From: Agrocybe praecox
Lineage: Eukaryota; Basidiomycota; Agaricomycetes; Agaricales; Agrocybaceae
Assembly: GCA_964017145.1 (NCBI GenBank)
Contig: OZ024840.1
Span: forward strand, 1,302,001 to 1,366,000
DNA length: 64,000 bases
Direction: 5' to 3'
The notes beneath the pieces are model-generated. The model was not told the origin of the DNA. It made no database searches and saw only the letters and a program-made list of their open reading frames with translations. Made by a program: the position numbers and the translations under genes. Shown here one piece after another: positions 44,758 through 56,613 of this stretch; positions within the stretch are counted from its first letter, which is position 1; the number at the start of each line of letters is the position of its first letter.

Positions 44758-46421
44758 GATGCATACAAGGACTGGCTGGGTTTGCCAAGCCCATTCTCGA
44801 CCTTATTTGTGAGGCGACAGGCTGGAAAGCAACATTGATTGCTGGAGGACCAGAGCCGGCACACAAAGGTCGCCTCAACGTTATCAGGTAATTAAAGCAT
44901 TTTTATTTCTTACTACTGCTGTTCATCATACCTTGATGCAGTGTTCACTCCGGAACCACCTCGGGAGACGTGAAACTGAACTTTGGCAGAGCCGAGCACG
45001 CACAATACAAGAAGTACATACTTCCTACTTTTAGATCTTTCCTTCAGTTATGTTACTGTAAGTCCTTATCTACCATATCTAATACTTACTCTGACATTCA
45101 TACAGCCCCAGAAGAATGCAAATCCCGTGTACTATCCCAAGAAGACGGATTTGAACCTCTAATATCAATGGATCACACTGATGACGAGAGTGTGTCCGTT
45201 GATACGTGCAAGACCACTTCGACAACTCCTCACTCACCCAACACATCGCCTTTGGTTTCACGGTCTCCATCTGTATCGATGTCCCCACACACAAAGAACA
45301 GTCCTAACGACTCAGAGCAAACGGCACTGGCCGCTTGTCCTCCGATTTTGCCAAGCACGGACACAAGTGATTTACAAGCAGCAGAAGTACCTCACTCCGT
45401 GTCAGCGCCAAATACACCCAAACGGATGACTACTGTTGGCTCTTCCGCAACATCAAGTCTGCGTGTTGGATCTCCCAATCCTGGTATGAGCCCACCCCCC
45501 TCTCCACGCTCCCCACAACCTTCATACCCTCTTAATCTCGACTCCAACACAACTTCGGCACCCTCTTCTGGAGTCCGTTTATCACCTCCACCACGAACGG
45601 AAACCCCATCACCACTAGACGATAGCTCGGCGTCTGTTGAAGAGGAAGCCCATGATATTCAGGCTGATGCACAACCATTGATCCCTTCCGGCCATGAACA
45701 ACTCAGTACCACAACCCTTCCCTCATCGGCATCATCACCGAGTGTCGAGACTAGTCTGTGCAGAGGGCCAAAACGCAAGCATGACAACAAAGACGACTCC
45801 CACCCACAACCTTCCCAATGTAGAAAGTGTCTCTGTAGAAACTCCCAGTTGCCTTCTCTTAACTCCGTCCCTCCACTCATGCAGCCTAAAATCGCCAAAA
45901 ATGTAACCGCTTCAGAGCCGAAACTCGAAGAATGGTTCACTGCGGCTGTGTTAGTCCTTGAGGAAAAGGCAGATGAGCTTGGGGATGAGTGGATTCGCCT
46001 TGTACAGGCTTGGAAGGTGTTTGAAGAGAAGCATGGCTATGCAGAGATAGCTCGACTGAAAGCGAAGCATCGACCATCCATCCTCAGGGCATGGATTCAA
46101 CGTGCGCGCCCACCTGTTTCAACTTGGATGCCGACAATCTCAAATCCCGTCAAGTACGAGGAGGATTTCATGTGCTGGTGGCGATCGCTGCAACCCGCAT
46201 GGCGACTTTCGAAGAATGGGGACATTCGATCTGGGCTCATCGGCAATGATTGGGATTCGTTGAAAAGACCAGGAATCAATGGGTTTCTCACTGTCATGGC
46301 TGGACTTCTATACTGGGGATTGTCTTCCCAGAAAAACCGTAGCTGCCTCCAGTGGTGGAAATTGGCTTTGAAGGATTGTTCATTCGTATTAGAAAGCATC
46401 ATTGCTACTATTTCGACATAG
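44758..46421 (+). CDS. Hypothetical transposon-associated gene, 5'-truncated
   Basis: The open frame enters at about 44758 (GFAKPILDLICEATGWKATL, then AGGPEPAHKG) after sequence of a different kind, so the true start is missing. Introns are 44888-44941 (54 nt) and 45058-45105 (48 nt); joining them gives LNVISVHSGTTSGDVKLNFG, FLQLCYS and PEECKSRVL. A long disordered Ser/Pro/Thr-rich stretch follows (about 350 residues), then a folded C terminus with WIRLVQAWKVFEEKHGY, FMCWWRSLQPAWRLS and RPGINGFLTVMAGLLYWG, ending at 46421. This architecture is common among hypothetical genes near basidiomycete DNA transposons. Function unknown; no catalytic motif seen. Confidence 0.6.
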
Positions 46422-47330
46422 ATTACCTCTTTTAATTTTTGTTTTTCCTGTTTTTCTTTTGTTACTGACCATGATTCTATCGTTGCTAAACTACGTATTT
46501 GTAATATTTCCGGTCATTTTATATTAGGGACCTTTTGTCATAATTTTCTGGAATAAAGTACATCTAATCAGATATCGGACCCAACTGGGCAAAGATAAAC
46601 TGAAATCACACGGTTTCGTTGAATCTAATCTTACAAGATAAGTAAGATCAAATCCATTATTTTAAGCACAATATTTTTAAAATGTCATCCAAACTCATCT
46701 GTGCCAATCCATCCTCTCCGTCCAACGTATCCCTGCAGAAACATATCAAGTATGATTTAATATATATATAGACCCATATATGTTTTTTTTTACTGAACCC
46801 CAACTGAAACCACTCACAATTTTCAAAACAATCGAAAAAAACATATTTCAAGGCCCAAAATCAGTTTGTTTGGTTCTGTATGGCAGCAGCACCTACCATT
46901 TCATTTAATCTAATCTTAGAGATAAGCATGATCAATTCCCTGATTTAAAAATAGTTTAAGCATGTATATTTTTAAAATGTCATCCAAACTCATCTGTTCC
47001 AATCCATCCTCTCCATCCAACATATCTCTGCGGAAACATATCAAGTATGTTTCAATATATATATAGACCTCATATCTATTTTTTGTTTAGCGAAAACTAA
47101 CCGAAACCACCCACAATCTTTCAAACATTCCAAAAAACATATTTCGAGGCCCAAAATCAGTTTGTTTGGTCCTGTATGGCAGCGGCACCTGCTGATTTCG
47201 CCTGCATGCCTGCAAAACACACGAAATGGCTGGGTGGCAGTTGCCAGACCTGGCTACTACCATCCTGGATATATGAGGTGACTTTGGCAACTACCAGTAT
47301 ATCATATATACATTGGACTGCTACAGGTGC
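46422..47330. other. Noncoding region with a ~285-bp tandem duplication
   Basis: Two diverged copies of one unit (about 46617-46893 and 46905-47190). Shared blocks: ATGTCATCCAAACTCATCTG, CCAATCCATCCTCTCC, ATATATATAGACC, GAAACCAC and CAGTTTGTTTGG. The second copy ends just before the first recognisable Plavaka-like exon. Confidence 0.75.
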
Positions 47331-48898
47331 TAGATGACACAATCACTCAACTGCCCGAAGACATCACAAGTCCCGTTTGGCGGCTCAAAGGTGAGTTTGT
47401 TTTGTTTTGTTATTGCAGTATACTTACCAACCAAATCTGCCAGGCCTTGATCCACATCAAGATACACCTGTAGAGATATTACATGTTGTTCTTCTGGGCT
47501 TTGTGAAATACTTTTGGCGTGACTTGGTCAAGAATCAAATTTTGCCAGAGCAGAAGCCTCTGTTAATCACCCGAATTGACTGCTTTGATGTCAGTGGGCT
47601 CGGTATTTCCAAGCTTTCTGGACAGACTCTTGTTACCTATGCCAGCTCACTCACCGGTCACAATTTCCGTGCTATAGCTCAAATGGCACCTATGGTTATC
47701 CAGGATCTTGTTCCCACTGACATCTTTGAGGCATGGGTTGCCCTGTCCAATTTAATTGCACTGATATGGCAACCAGTTATCGAAGATGTGAACATCTATT
47801 GTGTAAGTCAGTCTCCTTTATCTAACCCTAACGTTGTGCTGACCGCATTAAAAGGCACTTCTCGAGAAAGAAATTCACAATTTTCTTATTCGCACAGCAC
47901 GCTGGACAACTGCGTGGTTCAACAAATCCAAGTTTCACATTATTCTCCACCTTCCAGAACATATTTGTCACTTAGGTCCAACAATACTGTTTGCGACAGA
48001 GGCCTTCGAATCATTCAATGCTGTTATTCGTGCGAAAAGCATCCATAGTAACTGCCTTGCACCCTCACACAATATTGCGTTAGCTTTTGCTCAAGGCAAT
48101 CACATTCGACACCTTTTTAGTGGCGGTTATTTCTTGCCTCTCAATGAACACGCAAACCAATCACATACATTCTCAGATAATCGTACTGACTGGAGGACAA
48201 TTGGCCCTGCCGCTCAGGCAATGCTTGGTGATGACACAGTACTGTTAAGCTACCTGGGCCTATTAGACGATTCACCAGGTCAACCAGGTCAATGCAAACT
48301 TGATCACCAGCTAGCACATGCTGCGTCCGAGACAATAACTGGACAGAAACTACCTCACGCATTTGTTAATGGTGGGAGGGACAGACTGTTTGCCACTGCA
48401 AAACAGCTCTGCCTCAGAAATGGTGATTTGTGCACTGTAGGGCAATCTGTAGTTATTCAATGTCATGATGTTGGCACCTCCTACATTGCGCATGTATGTG
48501 AAATCATTCAGGAACATGGTTCAACCGAATACACAACAGGGATTGCAAGTGGTGTCTTGGTCCAGACTATGCAGACTACACCATGTGATAGTTCGTTGGC
48601 CATGCCAAAACTGTGCTTATATTCTGAGTGGTCATTGATTTGTGTGTTGGTCAGTCTTTTTTTCTGATATTTTTTTTCGCTTTGAAGCTGACCACAGACA
48701 TATTGCAAATAGGATATTATGTGTACGGTCAATGTCCAGCACCACTGTTTTGGCCAAGGGTGTCAGGCATCGGGTCTCCAGTACATCTATCAAGAACGTG
48801 TTCGGACTACAAATACAACAGCGGCCGTTGAACACACCGGAAACCCAGATGATCTGGTCTTGAATACAGCTCAAATGCGCGATGCCATTTATGTTTAA
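47331..48898 (+). pseudogene. Plavaka-like (CACTA-related) transposase, C-terminal half
   Basis: The exon at 47331 reads DDTITQLPEDITSPVWRLK, followed by an intron to a TTGCAG near 47420. The next exon starts YTYQPNLPGLDPHQDTPVE and continues EILHVVLLGFVKYFWRD. Another intron near 47805-47855 joins IYC to LLEKEIHNFLIRTARW, WFNKSKFHIILHLPEHI and LFATEAFESFNAVIRAKS. The final exon has NVQHHCFGQGCQ and NPDDLVLNTAQMRDAIYV, with TAA at 48896-48898. Together these look like the C-terminal half of fungal Plavaka-type transposases; the name rests on remembered family sequence. The N-terminal half with the first catalytic residues is missing, replaced by the tandem duplication. Confidence 0.7.
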
Positions 48899-49196
48899 AG
48901 ATTCCATGTACAACTGACAGCTCCTCTATACGAACAACTCATCATCAAACAGAGTGTTGCACGAGTCATTAATAACAGAAAATCGGGGACTGAGAAGAAA
49001 GCAACTGGGCTTGGTGGACGTGGGCAGCTTCGTGCGAGAAGCACATCACCAATGCCTTTGGGCCCTTCTGGATTGTCAGTGCCAGTGCCACCCACACGGC
49101 CGGGGTGTGGACGACGAGGCAGTCTGCTGCCAGGCCAGGGTATTATAGACTTTTCACAATAATATGGTCATTAACCTATGTATCCCTAAGCTTACA
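48899..49196 (+). other. Short interval after Plavaka-like gene
   Basis: An open plus frame (LYEQLIIKQSVARVINNRKS, then a Gly/Arg/Pro-rich tail to about 49160) could be a detached exon of a neighbouring accessory gene. It has no domain and no clear start. Confidence 0.3.
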
Positions 49197-50060
49197 TTAT
49201 AATTCTGATATTCTATGGTAGGCATGAAAAAGTTTGAAACATAAATGATTTTTATAGACCTGTAATTCTATTAGCTTTTGCTTGTACACTTTCTGTCTCG
49301 CAAGGAGTTTCTTCTCAATCCATGTTTTTTGCTTGAGGATGTCTACTGTTTCTGTGGCGAGATCTGTGATACTCCGAAGACCAGCGCAAATTGTGTCGGC
49401 TCCGAGAGACATCTTTTCAGCATCTTGGTTTGGTGGTTGAGTGTACCGAGACGGCAAGCGGCATATCAATTCGAAGGCCAGCCATGAAAGACCCTTGACA
49501 TCAATGTCGTCCTCGAGAGAAAATACTAGAGTTGAATTAGCAAATAATCATTGACATAATGCCTGGAATATTCATACCTTTAGGACGATGGACAAGAAGA
49601 TCAGCCACTTCTTGTTCATCCATTTGTTCATCTTCCTCTGTCAGAAAATCATGGGTAGCACTGGAATAGTCACTACTGCTGCCTTCATCTTCGGAATTGG
49701 AATTGGACTCTATAGGAAACACATCTAGTCCATGAGGATGGAACTCCTCACAGACCATGTAGGTGTCACTGTCCCGAGCAAATACAGTTGATCCACAAAA
49801 TTCATTTCCAAAGGGTGAGCTGTGAGTGTACAAAATATTGTAAATGACTGCAAAATTGGAAGATAGCAACAAAGAACACACCAAGGTATAGGTGAATCAG
49901 TGGGACACAATCCATACAAGTGATAGCGGCGAGGAGGGAGTTGAGGACTGGGTGTTGCATAGTCATGCAAGGGTAAATGAAAGATAGGTTCTCCTGCTAT
50001 AACACAAGGAAGGATGATATCTTTCCAAGGTGTGTGAGTGGGTGTGGTGTCAGTTGGCAT
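49197..50060 (-). CDS. Hypothetical gene, minus strand
   Basis: It starts MPTDTTPTHTPWKDIILP at 50060. An exon with RDSDTYMVCEEFHPHGLDVF and an acidic SNSEDEGSSSDYSS run follows after an intron near 49820-49880. The last exon (49469-49197) has IEKKLLARQKVYKQKLIEL, probably a coiled coil. No known domain. It lies tail-to-tail with the Plavaka-like gene and could be its accessory gene. Confidence 0.4.
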
Positions 50061-51059
50061 CTGGGCGGCAAAGTCATGTGAGACTGATTAAACAAGGAAT
50101 TCTGCTTCTACTACAGAATCCATACCTGAAGGTCTGTCGAGAGTAACTTTGAATGATCAGTTGTGATACATGCATACAGCCTTTCCCTGGCATAGGGAAA
50201 AGCTGATGGAAGAACAGAGGGATGCAGTCAGCAAAGGTGAGGGGTGGCAAGAAACTCTGAACCTACCTGAATGGATGCAAGAAGACACGGTCTCCGACGC
50301 TGACGCTGTTGAAAAGAATGCACTAGCACAAGCGGAAGAGCTTGTAGAATTGTTTGCAGAAGAGGGGTTCTCTGACCGAAAGGGTACAAGGCGTAAGAAT
50401 AGGGTTTCCTTCCACACCACAAATCAATCCAATGAGGATGAACGATTTGCTAGTAACCTATTGATGGGAGGTGGGACCCCGTTTAAAACAAGTAAGGGTT
50501 TCTTTAGGAATTCAGACGAGGATCCAAGAGAGGAAGACTTGTCTTCACCCTATCGAAACCCCTTGCCAATGAAAGCGAATGGGAATAATGAGTTGAACGT
50601 ACCTAACATAATGTTCGGATTGGCCACTCCAGCCCCTCTGCCAGTTCCGAATCACAATCCAACCCAGTTGTCAAACCCAATAACCTCACAGAATTGGACA
50701 TCCTATCAGTTCAAAAACATGCCATCAGCAAGCAGTACTTTACACTCCCCCACAGGTTCTGCTCAGAACTGATCAGACAACAAAATTTCTGAGCATTTCT
50801 GAGCAATTTTGAACAATTCTGAACAATTCTGAGCTTGTCTGATTGATTCTGAGCATGTTAAAGCAGTGTTACATGGAACCAATACTTTAATCCTGTCAAA
50901 CTTAGTAGAAACTTGTTGTTTGCATGGTCACTTATGTCAAAAAAACATAACATTCACCAAAACATAAGATTTACATAAGAAAACATAAAAAAGCGAAATA
51001 AAATTAATTTATTAATTTAAATGCATAATATACATGATTTTTTATATACTTATATAATT

Positions 51060-51950
51060 ATTTAATTGGAGAAAATAGGGGGGAAGGGAACATGTAAAGA
51101 AGAGGGGAGAGGGCAGGGGAGAGGGCAGAGAGATGGGAGGAGGAAGGGGAGGGATGAGGAAAGGAGATGGGAGGGAAGGGTGGAGGAGAGGGCTGGGAGA
51201 GGGTAGGGTAGGAGGTGGGGATGGAACTGGGAGAGACGGAATAGAGGGGGTCAGCCTGTGGACAGCGGCCGAGAGCGAGGAGATGGCGTGGACGGGGTAC
51301 TTACCTCGCAGTACCCATTCTTCCCTTTCCACTGCCTTCATCGTCCTAAACGCCCCCCATCGCCTTGCCACGTCACGCCCGTGCCCTCAACCCCGTCCCC
51401 TCGTGTTCGTTTGCCGGCGTCGATCGTCGTCGTTGTGTGTCATTGACGTGTCATCGGCGTGGCGTTGGCGTTGGCATAGCGTCATCGCTGGGCGTCTTCG
51501 TTGGCGCGGTTGTCGCCCTCATGTTGTCGTCATTGGCGTGTTGTCGTTGTTGTTCGCGTCATCGTCACATCGTTGTTGTTGTTTGCGTTGTTGTCCGTGT
51601 CGTCGCTCGCGTTGTTGTCGTTGACGTTCGCGTTGTTGTTGTTGTTTGCGTTGTTTGCGTCGTCGCATCGTCACGTTGTTGTTGTTCACGTTGTTGTTGT
51701 TGTTGTTGTTGTTGTTGTTATTGTTGTTGGTAATGTGGCGTTGTGGCAACAGGACGCGGTGGTGACGGACAGTGGGTGGATGGTGGTGGTAATGGTAAGA
51801 AACAAGGAAAGAATGTTGACGCGGCCTGGGCAGAGGGTTGTGGCTGTGCCGGCAATTTCCGAACCGGCCCGAACATCTATTTTGGGAATTTTACAGAATT
51901 TGTTGTTTCTATGTCACACGGACCTCCTAAAATTATGAAAAAATCACGAT
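51060..51950 (-). repeat. Mini-intron/triplet-repeat module, copy M4
   Basis: On the minus strand: the conserved AATTTCCGGCA-type block, an ACC-rich stretch, an AAC/CGA triplet array, a 49-nt GTAAGTACC...CCACAG mini-intron (51304-51256), a GCTGACCCCCTC segment (GCTGGCCCCCTC in M3), a pyrimidine tract and an AT-rich tail. Confidence 0.75.
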
Positions 51951-52106
51951 AATTCCTAAAATATTCGAAATATATCTATCAAACATTAAATGTGACGTAA
52001 TATTTTACGGTTTTGGCAGAAATGACAAAATAACCACAAAATAAATAAAATAAAATATATCATAGGTATATATTGACTACACAACTATGTTTAGCTAAAG
52101 CTTGAG

Positions 52107-52193
52107 TGGTGCAGTTGGATGAGCGCCCCAGTTTGAGTCACATGACCTTCCGTGAGGATGTGGGTTCAATTCCTGAACACCGCACCCATTTTT
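52107..52193 (+). ncRNA. Pol III-like unit in hAT-like copy 2
   Basis: A box TGGTGCAGTTGG (52107-52118), B box GGTTCAATTCC (52163-52173) and a T5 run at 52189-52193; nearly identical to the unit in copy 1. Confidence 0.55.
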
Positions 52194-53265
52194 CTTTAAT
52201 TGGAAAGGTGATGGTCATGTGATTTGAGCCTGTAGCGCCTCGTCTAACTCATTTCCGAGTGTTTCTGACCAATTTCACTTGGATGCTCGGAAATTAGTGT
52301 CCCTTTCTCACTCAAATGGCTGGGAAGAGAAAAGTGAAATTCTGCTCGGAATTGCTCGGAAAAGTCAAATTTCCGATCAGTTCTGAGCAGAACCTGTGGG
52401 GGAGTGTAAAGACCTCTCAGCAAGCGTGAATGATGAATGGCAAGCGTGATCTGGACCTAGGATGTCAAATTGGATGGCTCCTAGCAAGGTTCTGATGGCC
52501 ATTGTAGCGAAAGCTATGACAGCTCCTTTACCCTCCACGCAAGTTCCTCTGTTGACGTCCACTGCTGCTTTTGCTTCCTCAAACTTCACACCTTCAAAGG
52601 GCAAATTGGGGCCATTTGGTGATCCTCCTAACCCACCTGAAAACAGGAATGGGGGTGCTGGACCAGGTGGAGGAAGCGAAGGAGGTGGAAATGGTAGTAA
52701 TCTGAGTGGCAGTACTTTACTCTGCCCCATGACTACGAACTGGATCTGACCAGAAACAAGTGGGTCTGACTGAGTCTGAGCAGAACTGCGCTTCTTGACA
52801 GAGGTTTGGTCAGACCTTAACTTGTGTCCAGGCATTTCTGACCATACTTTTGGTTAATTATCAGCTGAAACAAACAAGTATAGGGTTCAGTCACTATCAA
52901 AGTTAAATATAACTATTAGTCCACATCATTCAATTGTTTGGTTCTCCAAATCCATCATATCCACCCTCATCTTCATTAACCTCATCATTACACTTTCTTT
53001 TCTTCTTTAAGAGATTCCAAATATCTAATTTTTTTCTTATATTTCGACTCTCCCCACAGTGAAATATTGAGATCTTTGTATCTTTCACCATAATTTAGCT
53101 CTCTGTGACATTGGTGACACCTTAAAACATCTTTCTGAGACAATTTGAATGATTTAGATGTAATAATATGTGGAGAATACTATGTGATGAGCCAGTGCTT
53201 TCTAATGTGGCCCTTGAGGTACAGATATATAGCTACTTTAAGATAGCCAAATATCAAAGTCTCTA

Positions 53266-53353
53266 TGGTGCAGTTGGATGAGTGTCCATAGTTATATCAC
53301 ATGACCTCTGGCAAGGCTCTGGATTCAATTCCTATTGTCTCCACCATGTTTTT
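53266..53353 (+). ncRNA. Pol III-like unit in hAT-like copy 4
   Basis: A box TGGTGCAGTTGG (53266-53277), B-box-like GATTCAATTCC (53322-53332) and a T5 run at 53349-53353. The A box is unchanged relative to copies 1 and 2 although the surrounding sequence has diverged widely. Confidence 0.5.
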
Positions 53354-53686
53354 CTTTAATTGTAAATCCCTTGGTCATGTGATCTGACTGTGATACTCTC
53401 TTGCAAAACATGTGTCATAGCACGGGGTCTAATGGAATGGCCGGCCCCGGCATCCAGCCGAGCAAATAGTGAGTGATGGGAAAATTGCTTCGCGCTTGTC
53501 TGCTCATCACCACCATTGTGCCAGCCAGAATTGTTGTCCGGCGGTCCTATCTTACTCGATTTTCTTAATCTTTACATCATTTTCCATTAATTATTTTACT
53601 CCATAACCTCTGCTCATCTTGGACTCAGCCTTCCTGGCAAAAATGGACTTGCACAGCCTCGTGTTGAGCCTCGTCAGGCAGCAGCA

Positions 53687-54918
53687 GTGATTATATCAGC
53701 GGGCACCACCTCAGCAAATGTACCGGCCCCTTCTGCACAACAGAGCACCCAGCAGGCAGGTGGTCCCCTCGACCTCCTGCAACCTGTGCCTCCCACGGCT
53801 GTTTCAGCTGCTGGGATCAAGCCCACAGGCACGGCTCAGCGTTTGTTCGTGGAGCAGGCGGTAGTGGATGCCGTCAAAGCCTTGTCGGTAGCGGCAGGAA
53901 AGGCAGTAGTGGAGGAAGTGGTTCCTGGTTTCAAGGTGGACCCTCTGGAGCTTTGTGAGTATCCTTTCTGTGATTCCTTAATTCCCGTATCTGTGCCATG
54001 GTGTTTTTCTCTGTCCATCATTTCTTCCGTGTCCGTCAGTTTGTCCGTACCGTTTATCTTTCCGTGTCTGTATATGCACATCAGTCCTTGCGTCTTTCCG
54101 TGTCTGTATATGCGCGTCAGTTTCTTCTGTTCTCCTTCCTGCGTGCGGCTCCAGGGCCTTTTCTCATAGCCGTTTTCCTGTCTTCATGGATTCGTCTCCA
54201 CTCATGTCTATTTCCGTCCGCTTACATATGTTATTCCTTTCCAGCGGTGCCTCCTCGAGTAGACAAAGCCTTCCGGGCTCTTGAATTTGTGCCCTACTCT
54301 GCTCTTACTCCCAAGGCCAAGCTCCGAGCCTCACGTGAAGGCGAACATCTGGTGGTAGACACGTTGGGCATGCTTTCATCCAGACCGCTGGACCGCAGTC
54401 GGGATCATACAATTTCTATGGTGGATTGGTTGGCAGCATTGCGCACTGTGGAACGTCTGATGCACAAGTACCACAGTCAGAGTCGAGCAAACGCCCTTGA
54501 GAAGCACCACGTCCTCGTCTTGGGCCTAGCTTGTTCTCACGGTTGGTCACTGGCGGTGCAGTATGACATCCAGCAGTGCAATTTTGCTGCTCAGGACACT
54601 CGTCACGATCTTTCCACTCTCAGCATTGATGAAGTGGCTCTTTTAGCCACGCGTCCTCTATCTCTGTCTCAGTCCGTCGGTGACTACTCTGCCTCAGCAG
54701 GCATGTCTTTCCCAGTATCGTCACCGCACCAGGCCTTTGGACCCTCTGTCCACATGGTGTCCCCTTCCAAGCACTACCACAATGGTCGCCAGTTCTGTTT
54801 TACCTTTGCCCATTACGGCGAGTGCCGTTTCAGTTCTGGCCGCACCCACTCCCATTCCTGCAGCGTCTGCCAGGCCGTTGACCATGGTGCCAGTGCCTGT
54901 CCTGCAGCCAGGGCCTGA
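53687..54918 (+). CDS. DIRS-like Gag protein
   Basis: Two exons separated by an intron at 53955-54244 (GTGAGT...TTTCCAG) that contains tandem CTTTCCGTGTCTGTATATGC text. Exon 1 is Ala/Pro/Thr-rich; exon 2 reads VPPRVDKAFRALEFVPYSAL, DWLAALRTVERLMHKYHSQS and DIQQCNFAAQDTRHDLSTLS. It ends with FCFTFAHYGECRF followed by CSVCQAVDHGASAC, a CX2CX4HX4C zinc knuckle, and a TGA. The start is uncertain: the exon 1 frame has no convincing upstream ATG. Confidence 0.65.
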
Positions 54919-54959
54919 TCCACGCATTGTAGTCACTCCAATCAGTGTGGAAAAGACAA

Positions 54960-55727
54960 CGGTTCTGCTACGTCGGTTTGGTTTATTACAGTCTTGGAGT
55001 CACATTATATCTGGTCTGACATATGGTATTGATGCCGGGGTGAAGCATCCCCCTTCTGCCACGCATTGTTTTCGAAAACCACTCCTCATCTCTGCTCGAT
55101 CCTGCATTCATCTCTGCCTACATTCTGTCCGAGCAGGCAGCAGGAAGGTACTCTTGTGGTTATACACCGGAGGAATTGGAGGCTTTAATTGGTCTATTCC
55201 ATACATCACCCTTGGGTTTGGTGCCCAAACTGCATTCAGACAAAGTGCAAATGATTCAGGATTTGTCCTGGCCCCATGACGACCTACTCCTTCCCTCTGT
55301 CAATTCGGATATTTGTTCAGACGACTTTCCTACAGCTTGGGGTACCTTCAAAAAATGCTCTGAGCTCATCCTGTCCTTGCCACCTGGAGCTGTAGCTGCC
55401 ACGTTCGACATCTCAGCAGCATACTGAATAACACCTGTCCGTCCTGAGCAGCAGAACTCCCTGTGCATCAAATGGGAGGGTTTGATTTACGTGGATCGGG
55501 CAGTGATGTTTGGCCTTGCTTCAAGTGCAGGAGTTTTCGGGAGCATTGCCGACATGTTAGTGGCTATATATCAGGCTGCTGGCTACTCCTTAATCCTCAA
55601 GTGGGTCGACGATTTTCTGGTTATTCGTTTAGCACATCAGTCTTTTTCCGAACAGGATTTTATATCTTTGACTGAGGAATTAGGGATTCCGTGGAGCACA
55701 GAGAAGACACGCCCCTTTGCCAGCCTC
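54960..55727 (+). pseudogene. DIRS-like reverse transcriptase
   Basis: HTSPLGLVPKLHSDKVQMIQ, VNSDICSDDFPTAWGTFKKC, AATFDISAAY (first Asp), then a TGA at 55425-55427 where the DIRS pattern AAYRITPV expects Arg (CGA to TGA). The frame then continues with VMFGLASSAGVFGSIADM and the KWVDDFLV catalytic box. An upstream part (WSHIISGLTYGIDAGVKHPP) is in another frame, so there is at least one frameshift near 55090. It is cut at 55728 by the MITE-like element. Confidence 0.82.
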
Positions 55728-55729
55728 TA

Positions 55730-56613
55730 CTGTCAAATTTATGCATGAAGCACTGGTAGTTATCAGTTAAGGGTTATGCATCCCCACTGGCCACTTCCCA
55801 AGCCCTCTGGCTGGCCTATTGTGACCTGATGTGACCTATTGTGACCATTCGTGACTATAGTCATGTGTCTGCTATTGATGGCATCAAAATCTATGCACAT
55901 GACTTTTTGCTTGCCTCTATTTACATGTTTGGGCTCCACTCATATGTTTATATGGCCTCAAATACAAACAAATAATAAATAAAGATGTTAGCAGGCATAG
56001 GCAGGCATGGTACAAAACAAACAAGGCCTTTGAGTGACATCACATCCAAACAACCCAATAAGGCAAGAGGACTTTGGACTTTGAGATTTTGCAATAAAGG
56101 CCTTTCATGCATGATAGATGGGACTAATGCATGATCAAATAAGATCAGATCTATTTTTAGCACAAAATTTCTATTTTTAAAACATTTTTGTATTGAGTAG
56201 GTAATATATTTATTTATAGCCCGGAACTATTTTTAGAACACTTTACATATTTGGTTAGTTCAAGCCTAAAATGGTATAGTATACTTTTTTGATGATTTTA
56301 GAATTTTTTTCGGCTCGCTATGAATATTTTAATCTTTTATTTTGATTTGTATCCGGCTTTCTGCAGATATTTTGCGTTTTGTGGCTGAACCGTTGATGAT
56401 TATGTAATAAATATTTAGCATGATCCCTGAATCTTTCTCTACAATTTTGGTTTTTGGTGGCTGTGCACCAGATCACATGACTTTCACATGACTACAGCCC
56501 TCTAGTCACTGTCGGTCACCCTGATACATGACATTGGGCAAGTGGGTAGTGGCCTGTGGGGATGCATAACCCTTAAGTGGTAACTACCAGTCATCTATGG
56601 ATGAGTCTGCCAG
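55730..56613. mobile_element. MITE-like foldback element, copy B
   Basis: Ends CTGTCAAATTTATGCATGA and inverse CTGGCAGACTCATCC, with TA on both sides (55728-55729, 56614-56615). Long inverted subterminal repeats (AAGGGTTATGCATCCCCAC). The interior is noncoding; GGCCTATTGTGACC and TCTATTTACATGTTTGGGCT are shared with copy A. It interrupts the DIRS RT/RNase H region. Confidence 0.78.

Larger units (their letters stand above)
50733..52416 (+). mobile_element. Non-autonomous hAT-like element (copy 2, TCTGAGCA family)
   Basis: 1684 bp with the same ends as copy 1 (CAGTACTTTACACTCCCCC and inverse GAGGTCTTTACACTCCCCC) and a perfect TCAGCAAG duplication (50725-50732, 52417-52424). It matches copy 1 along its length except for the 1.7-kb solo LTR. 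It contains module M4 and a Pol III-like unit. No transposase. Confidence 0.93.
50170..52709 (+). pseudogene. Gag-like ORF split by hAT-like copies 2 and 4
   Basis: The frame 50170-50732 reads MHTAFPWHREKLMEEQRDAV, GFSDRKGTRRKNRVSF and a Pro/Asn-rich part, cut at 50733 by hAT-like copy 2. After the element (52425 on), sequence resumes with MAPSKVLMAIVAKAMTAPL-like text and a Gly/Pro-rich run (PPENRNGGAGPGGGSEGGG), and is cut again at 52710. Such Gly/Pro-rich runs are common upstream of Gag in fungal Gypsy elements, so a Gypsy gag is a guess. No pol was found. Confidence 0.45.
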
